Of a stretch of DNA of 64,000 nucleotides, positions 24,905 to 38,369 are shown piece after piece. The translations under genes were made by a program, and so were the position numbers. This DNA comes from Megaleporinus macrocephalus (lineage: Eukaryota; Chordata; Actinopteri; Characiformes; Anostomidae). Numbering within the stretch: the first letter of the stretch is position 1; the number at the start of each line of letters is the position of its first letter. The stretch covers positions 34,613,488 to 34,677,487 of the forward strand of contig CM038704.1 in the NCBI GenBank assembly GCA_021613375.1. The letters are read 5' to 3'. A model generated the notes under the pieces. The model was not told where the DNA came from and did no database searches. It saw only the letters and a program-made list of their open reading frames with translations.

Positions 24905-25118
24905 TGGCCACTTTATTAGAAACACCCACCTTGTACTTTCACTAACTGACCACTTCATTAGAAACAGGTACCTTGTTCTTTCATTAACTGGCCACTTTAT
25001 TAGAAAAACTGACTTTGTACTTTCACGATCTGAACACTTTATTAGAAATAGTACCTTGTTCTTTTCATACCTGGCCACTTTATTAGAAACACCCACCTTG
25101 TACTTCCACTAACTGGCC
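24905..25118. repeat. 42-bp minisatellite, five units
   Basis: GGCCACTTTATTAGAAACAC-type units recur with spacing 42, 42, 42, 41 and 42 bp; each also carries CACCTTGTACTTTCACTAAC. The same unit lies inverted at 15074-15180. The phrase resembles the end of an interspersed repeat I recall from otophysan genomes (ending AATAAAGTGGCCAGTGAGTG). Confidence 0.9.
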
Positions 25119-25310
25119 AAAAGTACCCAAGTACTTACTGTCAGGTGATCATTGCTGTCAGGTATTCATTGATGGAGGTCTTGAGGATGAAAGGATGAGA
25201 AACTGTAAGAGAATGACAAACTGCATTAACAGATGAGCTAGTCTGTAGCTGTACACCAGGAAGGTAAGGCTATAAAAGAGAGGTTTCTAAAAAAAGCGGC
25301 CAAGGAGTTA
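25119..25310. mobile_element. Probable body of the otophysan interspersed repeat
   Basis: ATTGATGGAGGTCTTGAGGA followed by GATGAGCTAGTCTGTAGCTG and GGTAAGGCTATAAAAGAGAG resembles, with much divergence, the interior of the same interspersed family whose end appears at 24905 and whose core appears at 38370-38525. Assigned from memory; weak. Confidence 0.35.
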
Positions 25311-26889
25311 ATTTTGAAGCTTAAGGGAAGAAATTTGTGTTATTTAAAAAATGCAAGTAAAGGTGGGGCCAACTAATAGACACATGGGGTTCAGATTTAT
25401 AGCCTCAGGCATTTCCTATCTGCTCTCATTATTTACATTGAGAGAGACTTTCGGGAAACAAGGAGAAATGCACACAATGTTTCAGTGCGGTCCACCTGGA
25501 GTCCGGAGTGCTGACCTATACCACCCATAGAAACTGCCTATTTCCAGAAAATAATGAATGCAGCCTTGTAGCCTGTGATCATGCTAGGCTAGACTAGTAA
25601 AAAAGTAATGTCCTTGTAGGCGGTGAATGTAATTTAATAATGTAATAATATCAAAATCACTGATCACTGTGATGTGCTGAGGAACAGCTCTCGGAGTGGC
25701 TGATCTGTGTGTCAACGTCCTTTAAAAACAATAGCTCCTAGTGCATCCAATGTGTGGTGAATTTATAACTCACTTTTAATGCATGTATATGTATTTGCAT
25801 GTATTGTAATATGAACTGGAGTTAATGGGGTTCTGAATGTGGTGTAGTGTCCAAAAAGCATTAAATGTACTGTCTATAGTATTTTTCAGTATGTGCTTTT
25901 TTAGCATTACTAATTTAATGGAAATCACATAAAAGAAACATCATACAGAGTAACTTACCTCTTCTTATGAAAGCAGGCATGTGCTTGCATAAACTCCTGC
26001 TGATGTGGGTTCACGGTCTTTAAATAACTCACAAGCAACTTGTGTCCTAGCTCCCTCTTGTGGAGAAACTTCACAGTGCATGTTATTTAATATTAATTGT
26101 TAATTAATTTTGCAAGCCATTTAAATTAAATTAATCTGCTCTTGATTTCTGTCTGTGATTTTATTGTCTTTATTGTCTCATTATTCATTACTAATATTTG
26201 TTTACATACCTCAGGCTTACCGCAGTAACGGTTTAGAAAACTGTACCCAATTCTAATTGGTTTATTTATGTAGAAATGATGTGAACATTAAAATCAACTC
26301 AAAAGTGTATCACTTAGCTCACTGGCCACTGGGCTCGCTATATAGCCTTTTCACCCCAAAGCCTGAATAACTGAAGTCATTTACACGCTCCATAAATTCA
26401 ACAGCAGACTCAGTAGTAAAGCAGAGCTCTAAATCAGTGTGTAGGCTAGTTAAAATCCAGGGTGGCCAATAAATAGAGCAGGTGACATGCTGATGACCAG
26501 CAGCGGGGATGGCATGACCATGCTACTGAGGAGAGAGAAGAAGAATGGTTAGCCAAAAATATATCCATTTTCCCTCATTAACCTAAACATAGTCAATCAT
26601 CAAAAACATATTTGGTGATGTCTTAAGTTTGACTTCTTTAGTTGCAGCACTTGAGCTACAAGGCTAATACAGCCAACTAGTAATATAATCCTTTATTAAC
26701 ATGGTGCAGTCTTTGACACTGAATTGTCTATAAACACATACTAATGTATTTTGGAATAGCTCAAAACAGAAGCAGCTTCTTAAAGTCTGAATGTCAGTCT
26801 GTTGTGCAGCTTTCTCAGTCGACCTATGTCTGTTTTGATGGAATATATTTTGATGGAAATAAATCAATCTAAATATAAGTATATATTGT

Positions 26890-27062
26890 AAAATAAACCA
26901 CATCATGTTCTACAGTCAATCATTAGGTTAAATCTATAACTTACTCTAAATGTAGGTATTATAATATAAACTGTGTTATGTTGTACAGTCAATCATTAGG
27001 TTAGAACTGAATCACATTCTACAGTTTCTCATTAGGTGAACTCACTCTAAATGTAGGTTTCA
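26890..27062. repeat. About 73-bp tandem repeat, roughly two copies
   Basis: TACAGTCAATCATTAGGTTA occurs at 26911 and 26984, and a related TACAGTTTCTCATTAGGTGA at 27020. The flanking phrase ACTCTAAATGTAGGT is also repeated (about 26943 and 27044). Confidence 0.75.
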
Positions 27063-27864
27063 TCACACAAACCCAAACCCAAATACTAAGATCAAATTTC
27101 TCCCTCTATCACCACGCTGGGCCAGTTTGGATTTACCGGACCAGACACTGTACTCCAGCGGTCATTTCCCGAAAGCCATTCACAGATCCTGCCAGAGTTA
27201 TTCAGGGCCGAGTTCTCTTCAGCAAATACCTCAGCAGGTGACGGCTGTGTTTAAACGGGCCAGAAAGAGAAACCGCTGCCTAAGATAACAGCACAACACC
27301 CTGAGATGGACCTGCCGTCCACAGGAACACCATCTGAAGGAAAAAACAACGCGCTGCAAATCATCCTCAGATCTAGACTGTGTGGAAACAGAGTGGAAAC
27401 AGATCCTCCAGCACTGAGTCACCATTTACAGACATCCTGGACTTTCCTATCAGCTCAGTAACTGACTCCAGACCTTCACAAGTCTCATTTATCACCAGTA
27501 GTGCTGTAGTTTTATGTGAATTATTTTGTATTTCACTGTAACAAGTAGAAAATTGTGCAGGCCCTAAACTTTTAGTCCAGACCACATTAGTGTTTGTACG
27601 TAGAAGAGATTTGTGAGTTGAATCTGGCGAAAAATTATTGGGAAAAAAGACTTGCTTTACATTTATAGTGTGTTTGACATTTTGACATGAAAAGAAACAC
27701 AATACAATCTGAAAACTGAACGTGAATCAAATGTAAACAACATTACTGGTGTAGTTAAATAATTATAATAAAATGGTACAACAGTAGATTAGATGAATGA
27801 CTCATTATCTATGGATTATCCTTTTAAACGGTTTACTTATTCAGTGTTTAGTTCTAAAACATAT

Positions 27865-28056
27865 TGAATTATTTAGTATGCTCTATAAATTATCAGCATG
27901 TACTATGAATTTAGTATATATTATAAATTATTTAGTATCTATTATGAATTATTCAACATCTACTATAAATTATTCAGCATCTACTATGAATTATTCAGCA
28001 TCTACTATACATTATTCAGTATCTACTATGATTTTTTTAGTATTTACTATAAATTA
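27865..28056. repeat. 21-bp minisatellite array, reverse-complement orientation
   Basis: Units of ATTATTCAGCATCTACTATG plus A recur about nine times. They are the reverse complement of the unit at 22567-23090 and 52233-52353. The 62-86-codon Tyr/Ser/Ile-rich frames across it are repeat artefacts. Confidence 0.9.
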
Positions 28057-30969
28057 AATCAGCAATGCCTCTTACGTATCTATTAAGTTCTGTACAGTAA
28101 AACAGTGAAGTTGAAGGGCTATAATGTTCGTTAGCACAGGCCGAAAGAGTCAGGTAGTTGTGTGGTGGTTCTGGGTTTTCTTGGAAAAGCATGAGATAGA
28201 TTATGTCATTTGAGGGACTTGTCTGCTTTAGACTGTGATCTGACAAAAACATAAACACTGAGGCAGAGAAACATGATGAGTCCTGAAAACGTTCTTCAGC
28301 CTGAGGGTCAGAACACGCCCTCCACTCATCAGCACTCATCAGTCTGTCAGACGCAGAACATACGGCTTTACTGACTAATTTGATGAGATAATGTGTGGAT
28401 GGAGGTTTATGCTCTAGTCACAGCAGTTTCACTCAGTACAAACAGAGCTGAGTGTTCCCCACATCTGATCTACTGCACTGCTGTAAAGCTGGACCCACCT
28501 AACTGAGTGTGAGTTTCACAATCGTAAATTTTTTTTATTCTAAAACCTCACATTTAAAGAAGGCTATGGATTTTTTTCTACATCACAGGCAGCTGTTCTT
28601 GACATAACTTGAGCAATGAGGAGTTTATGGATTATTTTATATAAAATATTTTTGTATGAACTTATATTACATTTTTTGGACAGTGACAATGTTGGGGCTT
28701 AAGTGCTGTGTTATTGCGCCAAAAAGACAAAATGTTATATATCTCAACCACATTTTTGTAAAATTTGGGGCATTTTGTTAAATGCAATGAAAACAAAAAT
28801 TTGTAATTTGTTTATTCTCTTGAATTAATGTTTTTGCTGAGCAACTTGATGATTGATTGGTTGATGCCATTTAGGTGAAAAGTAAAACGTTTCTGATTAC
28901 AACACTGCAAAAAAAATAGATCTTTCTAGTCTATCTTGTACCAGGAGAACCTGGAGAAATCTTTGTCCATGTAAGGCTGGAAACCATTGTTAAATGTGTG
29001 TGACCTTTGAGGCTTTGGATGTCACAGCATGAGAAACTGTTACGCTGCTGTGTTAAATATAGCCGCATTGGATTAGGAACACTTTAGAAAACCGCCACCG
29101 CATAACACAGTAGCACGGTCTGCTTCTGCACCGAGAAATGCAGCCTAAACTCCATTGAGCAAGAAAGCCAAGCATCAATTCCAAACAGAAGCAGCAGCGA
29201 GTTCTCTGGACTCAAATCTCAGATGATCTGAAATACAGTAAAAGTAAATGCTGTGGTCAGAATAGTCCACATTTAGCTTTTGTTTGGGAAGAGCAGATAT
29301 TAAGTTCTCCATGAAAAAGACGAAAGGGGCAGCCACCAAAAAGGCAGCCATCAGAGACTGTGAGAGGTGTAGCATGAGTATGGCACCTGTGCCACAAACA
29401 TCACCTCCCAGGCCAAACATCTCTCAGGCCAAACATCACCTCTGTTCTGCAGAGGGCCACTGTACTACGCCCAATGTTGGTTCCTGGTGGCTGAGCTGTG
29501 AAGCATGAACAGTGATGGTGAGGTGAAGTAGCAAACTTTCTTTCCATCTCGGCTCTGGTGCTCACACTGCCTCAAATTAAACCCAGCTGATCCTGATTTG
29601 GCTTTGGAAGCATGGGCACCTAAAAAGAAGTGAAGGTGGAGGAGAGAAGATGGGATAAGCAACAGCAGAAGCAGTAGAAAAGACTGGAGAGCTGAAAAGC
29701 TTTACCGTGAAGAGGGCCAAAAAGTCTAGTTTAGAAAGCATTGGAAAGTAGACAGTTTAGTTTGGCAATGTATATTTGTTGTTTTATGTACAAAAACTAG
29801 AAAACGTGCTTTCAGTTTCACACCTGCCTCAAGCGTCCTTCTTCCTCCTGGAGTAATATGTGATGTGCTGCAGTATCGCTGATGCAGAGGTGTATATTGG
29901 GTAAATTTTAGAGATATGCTGTGAACAAGATGGCATCTTTTCTTAGGAAATCCATGGTTATTCCAGCAGGCAGTGCCAGCCCTCATCATACAACAGCATG
30001 ACTTTGTACACTTTGTGATTGCTTGACTGACCTGCCTATAGGCCAGATCTGTCATAAAGAGGAGAATCGGACAATGAGCACAAATCGTAGAGCCTTAGAG
30101 GTGAAGTCTTGTATGCAAGAATGGACAAAAATTCCACTCGCAAAACTTAAATCAGTATCCTTAGTTCACAAACCATTACACAGTGTAATTATCAGTAAGT
30201 GTCTGTGGCTAAGTGGTAAATATTCCTCTATCCCAATTTTTCTGAGGCAAATTATAAATACTTTTCTATCAGTAAAGTTCAATTAAGTTGGACAGTGAAA
30301 ACACTGGAAGAAAAGTTTTTATTGCATTTAACAAATCAGCTTACATTTTCGGAAATGGGCTTTGCAACTAAAGATCTTATGTAGACAAACAATTTTTTTG
30401 TGTATAACATACTGTATAACATTACACTATATTTTGTATCTACAGAAATGTAATTTTAAAAGGAAAATAATCGTCACGCTTCAGGCATCCATATTATTGA
30501 TAGTAAACTAAATAATGTACATTTTCAAACTGCTTTTTTCAGACTGTAGTTTCCAAAAAACAAAGGATTCCGAAGCCTTTCTAAAGGTCGGTGTTCATGG
30601 CTGTGACATCACTGCTAAAAGCACACAAACACTTTCACACGCACAAGCACTTTTTCTAAACTGATTAATTAGCCTGAACAGAGCACATGAACAGGCAACC
30701 CCCATTGCGGGTGGTGGGGTAATAGAGTGGGGGTAAGAGGTTTGTATGAGTGGGCAGTTGACCACTTTTAATGGTTGTTAAAGGGGCGCTAATGTGGGAA
30801 ATTTTAGGCCATTAACCTCTCTTTGTTGCTTGGCTAATAAAACCCTGACAAGGGAAAGCAGATTAGCCTACAGAGCTTTACTCCTCATACAGCTGAAGCA
30901 AAGAGAATAGCGAGAGAATAAGAGAGAGAGTGTGAGTGAGTGAAGCACCGTACATTAAATATTGTTCTC

Positions 30970-31083
30970 AGTTTTTGGTAACGACTTTTTCCGATATAAA
31001 AAAAATATTTATTGTGACATCATGCATCATAAAAGCATCTAGAAGTATCATGGTGTTAAATTTTTACCATATCGGCCAGTCCT
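30970..31083. mobile_element. Possible hAT-type MITE fragment (right end)
   Basis: Ends TTTACCATATCGGCCAGTCC followed by TA. The reverse complement starts TAGGACTGGCCGATATGG, similar in layout to TAGGACTGGTAAAGCGGTAT at 11741. Such CGATAT-rich ends are common in fish hAT-derived MITEs (general knowledge). No target duplication seen. Confidence 0.35.
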
Positions 31084-31574
31084 ACACTGATGGTGTTGAA
31101 TAATGAGGATGACAGAGCTGAATGAGTGGCTGGTTATTAGAAGGAACAACATTTCTGTGCTTAGCTAAAGTGTAAGAGAAATGGAAATGTAAACTGCAGA
31201 GTTTCAGTTTATCACGCTTTAGTTTAGTTTTGATAATTTCTTCATAAACAGTCGGCAGGTCAAGCATGATAGTTTTCCTATTCATTTACCAACAAGTGAC
31301 TGCTCTTCTATTTTATATTTTGACTATTTTTTGACCTTTCAATATAATATAACTTTAGGTGGGTTGGTGCTATCACAGTTATCGTTTGAGCTATTGTGTT
31401 GTACTGTCCACGCTTTGTAAAGAGTATTTTTAATAATGGAATTCATGCTTTGGCAGATATCTGTGCTAGCTAGCTACTATCTGCCTATAAAACTTTCTTC
31501 CTTAGTTAAAAGTAGAACACTTGGAGACAGATATTTTTTGTAAATGCAGCACCTAAAACGCTTTCCAGCAAAAA

Positions 31575-31694
31575 ATTACTGCTACTGAGTGCTGATTAGT
31601 TAGCATTATTGGTACTGAGTGCTGATTGATTAGCTTTACTGCGACTTGGCACTAGTTGGCTAGCATTACTGCGACTGATGCTAATGTTAGTCGT
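31575..31694. repeat. 30-bp tandem repeat, four copies
   Basis: Units beginning ATTACTGCTACTGAGTGCTG start at 31575, 31605, 31635 and 31665, exactly 30 bp apart, each of the first three ending TTAGC or CTAGC. Confidence 0.9.
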
Positions 31695-33067
31695 TTATTG
31701 ATGTGTAATTTGCCATATTTGGAATTTGTGAATATATCCATTATCCATAATTATTTTTACTATTATCAATATAATAATTATTATTGTTGTCTATTCTAAC
31801 ATTCCAAAATGTATGCATTTTTAGATACTGTGTTTTTACACATCTATTCGAGCACAGTCGAGATGTAGTGCCTCTTTGGTGTAAAGTGAGTGTGTTGTGT
31901 GTTTTTTTATGTTTGACAGGTGCACATTTGTCTCTAATTGGTCGCCGGCCTGTTTGAGTGAGGCCGGACTGTGTAACAGGTGCTTGCCTGAACGGAAACC
32001 AAACCCAGAGCATGCTGGGAAAATTTCAGGAAAGGCTAAATTTCAGAGAGCTATGGCCTCAAATGCCTCTTCTGTTGACGTTGTGGTTTGAAACTTCTTT
32101 ATAGGACAAAAACAAATTACATTTATATTTGTATTGCATATCCAAATCAGCCCATTCCCCTCAAACTGTGTGGAGTTGTTCTTGAAAATGTGGTTTCTGA
32201 CAAACCGTTACCTATAAACATGAACTTAAGCATACTAGCATAACTAAACACAGTAACAGCCACCTGAAAAACTAAATTTGACTATTACAGACAGAAACAG
32301 AGCATATCAAGTTAAAAAGAGCTTTTTGAGTGTTTTTCAGACTAAGCCAAATGCCTCTGTAATGTTTTCCAAAGCTCATCTCATTTGCTGAAGTGTAGTT
32401 AATTTTTGGCTACATCAAGAGTTATGATTTCACAGAGGATCGGTAAAACTGATCCTCTATCTCATCAAAGACTCAGCCTGCAGCTCCTTCCCCTCTCTTA
32501 TTTCTCTCTTATGTCACTCGAGGCCAGTATTTTGGAGGTCTCGCCCCCTCCCACCAGCAGGATGCGGGGTGCGGTTCCCCTTCTCTGTCTATAGAACCTG
32601 TAAAACCAGACATTTCTTCCATTGAGTGAAATCAGCTACTTTAAGGTCATCTTTTTCTGATATAGCTTGTATAATCTCCTTAGAAAAGCACTGACCAGTA
32701 AAATGGGATGTTCTGGAGCAGCCCGAGGTCACATGAGCCTAAGATCACTATGTCTAACGTCAAGTGCAGGCTAGAGGGGTATAAAGCCCCCAGCATTTGG
32801 CTATGGAGCAGTGTAACTATATTCTCTGGAGTGAATAGGCACTAGATAAGTTGGAGTAATAATTAAATTCTCAAAGCAGTGTATAACATCAGTTACTGAC
32901 CTCCCTAAAACTCAGCAGTGTTCAACATTAATATCTGACCTCACTAATACTCAATCAAATCCTCACAGCAATGTTCAACATTAATACCTGACCTTACTAA
33001 TGCTCATTTTCAACATCAGTACCTTTGAGGGTTAAAAAGGGTCCAAATTCTTTCAACTCCAGTCTGC

Positions 33068-33805
33068 TTGGTAATTTGTCCGAATTTGAGTCTCTACTGC
33101 GTTGGCTTTCCACTATACCACAGTTGTGTGTTGTTTGAAAAGATCTGAGTCTAAAAACTAATGCTAGTGCTATTGTTATGAAAAGAAAGTGAAGAGAAAA
33201 TATATGCAGTTGATATGGTAAATAAGAATTTTTAAACCAATGAAGAAAAACTAAGTTTGCTGCCATTGGGCTCTACAGCTAGCTAATTAACTTAACTAAT
33301 CTAGATAACCTAGCTACCCACTGGCAAAAGCCAAATTGACCCTTTGTAGATACCCTTGAAGTAGACAATGGTATTTATAGGGTTTCATAGGCCACTTCAC
33401 TCTTCATGTTACTTTTGTTAGCCCTTTTTATGCTGGCCAATGAAGGCAAGATGTCTAATCTTAACTAACTAGCTATCTTTGTCAGCCCTTGTCTGACCAA
33501 CAAGCCTGTCAACTGAAACATGACAATGTGGGTTTATAGCAAGAAACACCCTATAAAACCCATAGCCTATATCAAGGGTATCGACAAAGGGCCAGTGTGA
33601 CTAACTTAGCTAGGTAAGCTAGCTAACATTAAAACACACTGGTAGCAACCATTGTTTTCCTTCATTGGTTTAAAAATTGCAACTCCTCGTATTAACTGCA
33701 GCTTTTTCCTCTTCTGTCTCTCATCATAGGGAAAGCACTAGAATGTTGAGTAGTTCTTTTGGACATAAAATGCAGTAGAGGCTTGGAACCGGATGTCTTA
33801 ATTGG
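33068..33805. mobile_element. Large foldback (inverted-repeat) element
   Basis: The arm at about 33068-33385 pairs, with gaps and mismatches, with the reverse complement of about 33545-33805. Matched words include TCTCTACTGC with GCAGTAGAGG, TTTTTAAACCAATGAAG with CTTCATTGGTTTAAAAATTG, and CCCTTTGTAGATACCCTTGA with ATCAAGGGTATCGACAAAGG. The loop is about 150 bp. There is no coding capacity. It resembles a foldback-type non-autonomous DNA transposon; I could not find a target duplication. Confidence 0.8.
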
Positions 33806-35429
33806 ATAGATGTCTAGAGCTATTGATATATGATTCAACTGTAGTCACATTATAAATTTCATGGTTAGTCACATAATGATTCACATTTATGTTGGACACA
33901 ATCATGACACAAGCGTTTTGCTCACTAGCACAAATGAAGTATGGAATGAAGAATAGGGACATGCACTTTCCCCACAAATACTTTACACAGTGTGATTTTA
34001 CAACAAGCCCGCCACAATGGAGACTTCTGAGAGTTAAGCAGGAAAGCGGACTATAACAGAATAAAATAACAAGGCTGAGAACTGAAAGGAAGACACACGC
34101 AAGACTTCACAAACAGACAAACAGAACCAAATGCTGTATACAAACAGGCCTGAAGCACTAACAGAGCCCAGGTGAACACGGCGACGACAAGGGTGAGATA
34201 AAAGAGCCAGATTTCAATCCCATGACGAGGCTCTGTGACAGATTTCCCTTTCAGTCTGTATTCGTCTGCCAAAAGGAAATACGCTTATCGGCCTGATGAG
34301 AAATGTGCAGCACTCATATGGAAACTTCTCTGTCAGACGCGAGAATCGTCCTGCAGTGGAAGTACAACAGCTTCAGTAAGCATGTTCAAGGAATATGTCA
34401 GTGCTCAATTTCTATTTAGCACCATTTAGCTCCAGTGAGGGTGGTGTAGGCTGTCACAGGGTCATAGGCAGACAAAGGCTGCATCTTAAAGAGCACCATA
34501 GCTCAGCAGTCAGGGTGCTGCCCAAAAGGTCCGCCATTTTCTAGGATTTCATTGTCAAAACTGTTCCAGCGAACTGGGTCTTTATTGTGGTGAATGTTCC
34601 CACAACACCCGTGAGTATCGGCTGTTCACTATGCTCCTTGACTGGAAATAGTGCCACGGCTTGGGCTTTACTTTCAGGAAGTTTCAAAATGAAGTATTGT
34701 TCACACTTACGAAGGGGCTTCTGATTTAGTGTATCAGAACATGCTGTATTTCACAAGAATAAAACTTTTATTTATTGATTTTATGAACAAATCATGACAT
34801 TAGGCTGACCTGCTACACATTGTTGTGTGTGACTGCATGACTGTATCGTGTCTCAGCATAAACACAAAGAGAATGGTGAAATTACCGGAATGTTTTATTC
34901 TAAAAATGAACAGTATGACTGATTAAAGTACAGGAAATGAGTTTCCAAGTACAAAAATCGTACACATTAAATTAACTATCAGCGTAATTAACCAATCATA
35001 TATCACTCCTTATTGAAAACATCACTGTAAAACTGCTACATAAAATGGTCAGATTTGATCATCTTTTATAAGCTTCAGTTGACTGTTTAATTTAGAATGG
35101 CCAAGAAATGTTAAACGTGTCATAGTGTTAGCTTCATGGTAAAGTACTGTTAGAAATCCCATAGAAGTGCTAGCAGAAGCTAGCATTATAATACTGTTCT
35201 TTGTATTCTTTATATTAAGTTGGCTTGAAAGATTTATGCTTGTGCTTTTCTAAGCAATCTGCTTTCAAACAGGGGATTTTTGCCCAATAGGAATGAATAG
35301 TGGAATGTTGAGAGAATTCAAATTTAACTGCCAGGAGTGATGTCACAATGCACATCTCTCACATAGACACTCATTAAACAGTACACACAAACTTACACGC
35401 ACGTATGCACACATGCACACAGCAGTAAC

Positions 35430-35672
35430 AGCAGGAACAGTGCTTTTAAGGTCGAATTCTAGAGATTTAAGGTGGAATTTTAGAAATTCACAGTGCTCAC
35501 ACACTCACGCTAAAACACAGCAATAACAGCAGGAACAGTGCCTTTAAGGTGGAATTCTAGAAATTTAAGTTGGACTTCTAGAAATTTAAGGTGGACTTCT
35601 AGAAATTTAAGGTGGAATTCTAGAAATTCACAGTACTCACACAATCACACTAAAACACAGCAATAACGCCCA
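35430..35672. repeat. Compound tandem repeat (AGGTGGAATTCTAGAAATTTA unit)
   Basis: A 21-22-bp unit (AAGGTGGAATTCTAGAAATT) occurs about six times between 35450 and 35630. A longer flanking module (CAGCAGTAACAGCAGGAACA, then CACAGTGCTCACACACTCAC) also repeats at about 35420, 35490 and 35635. This is a higher-order duplication. Confidence 0.85.
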
Positions 35673-37799
35673 CATTGGATTTTAAGGTTGCAAAGTTAAA
35701 AAAAAAACTTTCATTATTATCAGTGGATTTTTCAAGCCAACTTCAAAGTTTGTTCTTGAGCTTTCCCTTTATATTTTATATATTTAGTATATATTTGTCC
35801 TTGGTTTTTGACCTTAAGTCAAAACCAAAAGACGCTGGATGTCCTCATAAATGTAGTAACACTGGCATGCATTATTGCATGTTTCTCCTTTCGGGCTTTC
35901 CCAAAGTAATTTTACTCTGGCAGTGTCCACAACAACAAACACAACACAGTCACACCGCCCAAGCGTTGACAGGAAAAGAAATGTGACAAAGCCTTTTACA
36001 CCACGCCAATAAATGCCAAAAAAATGAAAACAAACAGTGGAAACAGGACGGAATTATAGCTGCCGCTATGAGGTTAGCTATGAGGAACATTATCAGCACT
36101 GCCTCCCGAGATGACGGACGCAACATGTATAGAATAGTATAGAAAGCAGCGGCCTGGTCTCAGATGCGCCGCTGTTATTATAGGATTGTAAAAGTGAGAT
36201 GTTGATTGTTTTGTGAAAAACAGCAATTTAGCCAGAGCGATGATTTATTTCTAAAAGAGAACGACATTCCTGAGTGTGTGAATCACTGCGCGTCCGTGTG
36301 GTCCCCCACACACACACTCAACGCGAAAACTGCCGTCATAAACACAGCACCGCAGCCGTCGCCAAGCGGCGCGTCAACATCGTATTAGCATGGCAGGAGG
36401 CCAGAGCCCAGAGCATCAGAGAAAAAAGCAGCAGCTCATGTACTCACAGTAAAAGAGCGAAGTCGTAGGTCAGCATGAAAATCAAATCTGTGTTTGAAAT
36501 GGTAATATGATCATTAGTTTTGAGTAATTTGGACTTTATTTGATGCCTATATTTGAGTTCATAAATTAGCATCTAGGCCACTACTAGAGACACCACTTCT
36601 AACACCAAATGTAGCATCTTGGCAGAAAAGACCCAAAAACATATATCCTACGGCAGTGTGGCCGGTGGCAGGACACCACAATATAAAAAAAAGATACAAG
36701 TTCTTTTGTTACCTCAACATAAAATTCAGTTCAGTGTTTGAAACAGTACAATGTGTTAGCATTTCACTAGAACACAATTAACTCTGGATCATCCTAAATA
36801 GTTTTCATGTATTGCACTTACCTTAATTTCACATAATCCTGTCCCTTAAACACATCATGTTACATAACATATTCAACAAATTTTCCGTTAGTAAATCTTA
36901 CAGCCTTGTTAGCTATATTTACTATACTACATAAAATATAGTATATTTTATGTCTGCTGTTTTCAGTGTAGTACAGGTCCAACAGCATTTACTAAAGACT
37001 GCTTTCTGTTTTATTTAATCATAATTGCTATATGTATTTTGTTATGTGGCTGACTGTCCGATACTGCAGTGAGGACAATGCATAATTCTGGTTGTTTTTC
37101 TCTTCTTGCCACAGCAGCTGGTAGCCCATCAAACATGATTAAGGCTGCTGCACCTAAAAATAAATGAAACTTCATGTTTTTGTAAATTAACTTTACATGG
37201 GAAAGGGGGAAGGGCCCACGAGGCAGTGTGGGGACAGGAAAGGGAGCTTGGGGTGGGTAAAGGAAGTCAAAGGGTTAAGTTAGTGGAAGCAGCGGGGGTG
37301 GGGTGGGTTTGGTGTGGCTGGATAAATCAGATTTTTGGTGAACTATTACTTGAAGTGTTTATTATTTCTAACATTAAATGGAGTACAGCTCTTAGCTGGT
37401 TTATGGTCTGCCTCATTGACGGGCTCTTTGAAGGAGCTGCCGTGATGTTGAGAACTTCACTGCTATCGCTGATAAAGCAGGAGAGAGAGAGATCCAGGCC
37501 ACTCTTTGTGGCAGCTCAGTATTGTTTGTCGTTATCGACCAACACCTACTTTATCTTATCTGTCCTTTATGAATTTAATTGCTGGGACGCTGAGGAGAAA
37601 TCTGAAACCAAACATTGTTCTTCTGTCTGGATCACAAGATCTCAGCTACTTAAAAAAGTAGTGGCATTTATTTTGTTATATGGTGATTATTGTTAATATA
37701 TATACATATACATCTGAACAGCCATTTTATAATGCAGTGGTTCTACATACACTTTTTAATAAGATGATGAAGAATATGTTGTAATAGGCTATATATAAA

Positions 37800-37905
37800 A
37801 CCAAAAAGGTTATACCGTAACAAGCTTGACATCTTGACTTAGCAGAACCTTATTTGGTGCTAGGACCATATACAACACATTCTGCATCAGTCAGAGGAAC
37901 CCCTT
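37800..37905. mobile_element. AGAACC-type MITE-like remnant, copy 3
   Basis: Shares ACAAGCTTGACATC with 7196-7211 and has CCAAAAAGGTTATACC and GCAGAACCTTATTTGG. Diverged. Confidence 0.4.
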
Positions 37906-38369
37906 CAACTATTATTTTTAATAATGAACTCCCAAATAGTTTTTTAAGATTGTAAGCGAAACTAGAGTGGGGACTACAGGTAGGATAGGTTCCTTTATTA
38001 GAAAATGTTTTCAGCATTAAAAAAATAATTAGGTAGTTTTGATAGTCTTAAGTCTTATTTAAGCAGATTTAGTTTAGCATTTAGTTTAGTCTAGCATTGG
38101 GGTTGTAAAGTGGGTTTGTTTAACCAAATGGCCAATAAACAGAAAATGCACTGCCTTTTTAAAGATGCTTTCCAGATTTTACATTTTCCTTCGCATTGTC
38201 GTTTTGCAAAAATCAGCAAAAATACAGTGGATTTATCAGTAACTTAAGAAAATCAAGTTCCATTTTAGCTCGTCTTCAGTTGACAAACAGAAAACAAAGG
38301 GAGGCAAATTTTTTCATTCCACCTCTCAAGTAATGACGCAGCAGTTATTACACCAGAACTTTAACCCTA

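Noticed and set aside
37226..37696. 156-codon + strand frame in intron 1
   Set aside because: The longest non-repeat frame in the introns, but it has no ATG-proximal context, no recognisable domain and mixed composition. It is consistent with chance in 40 kb.
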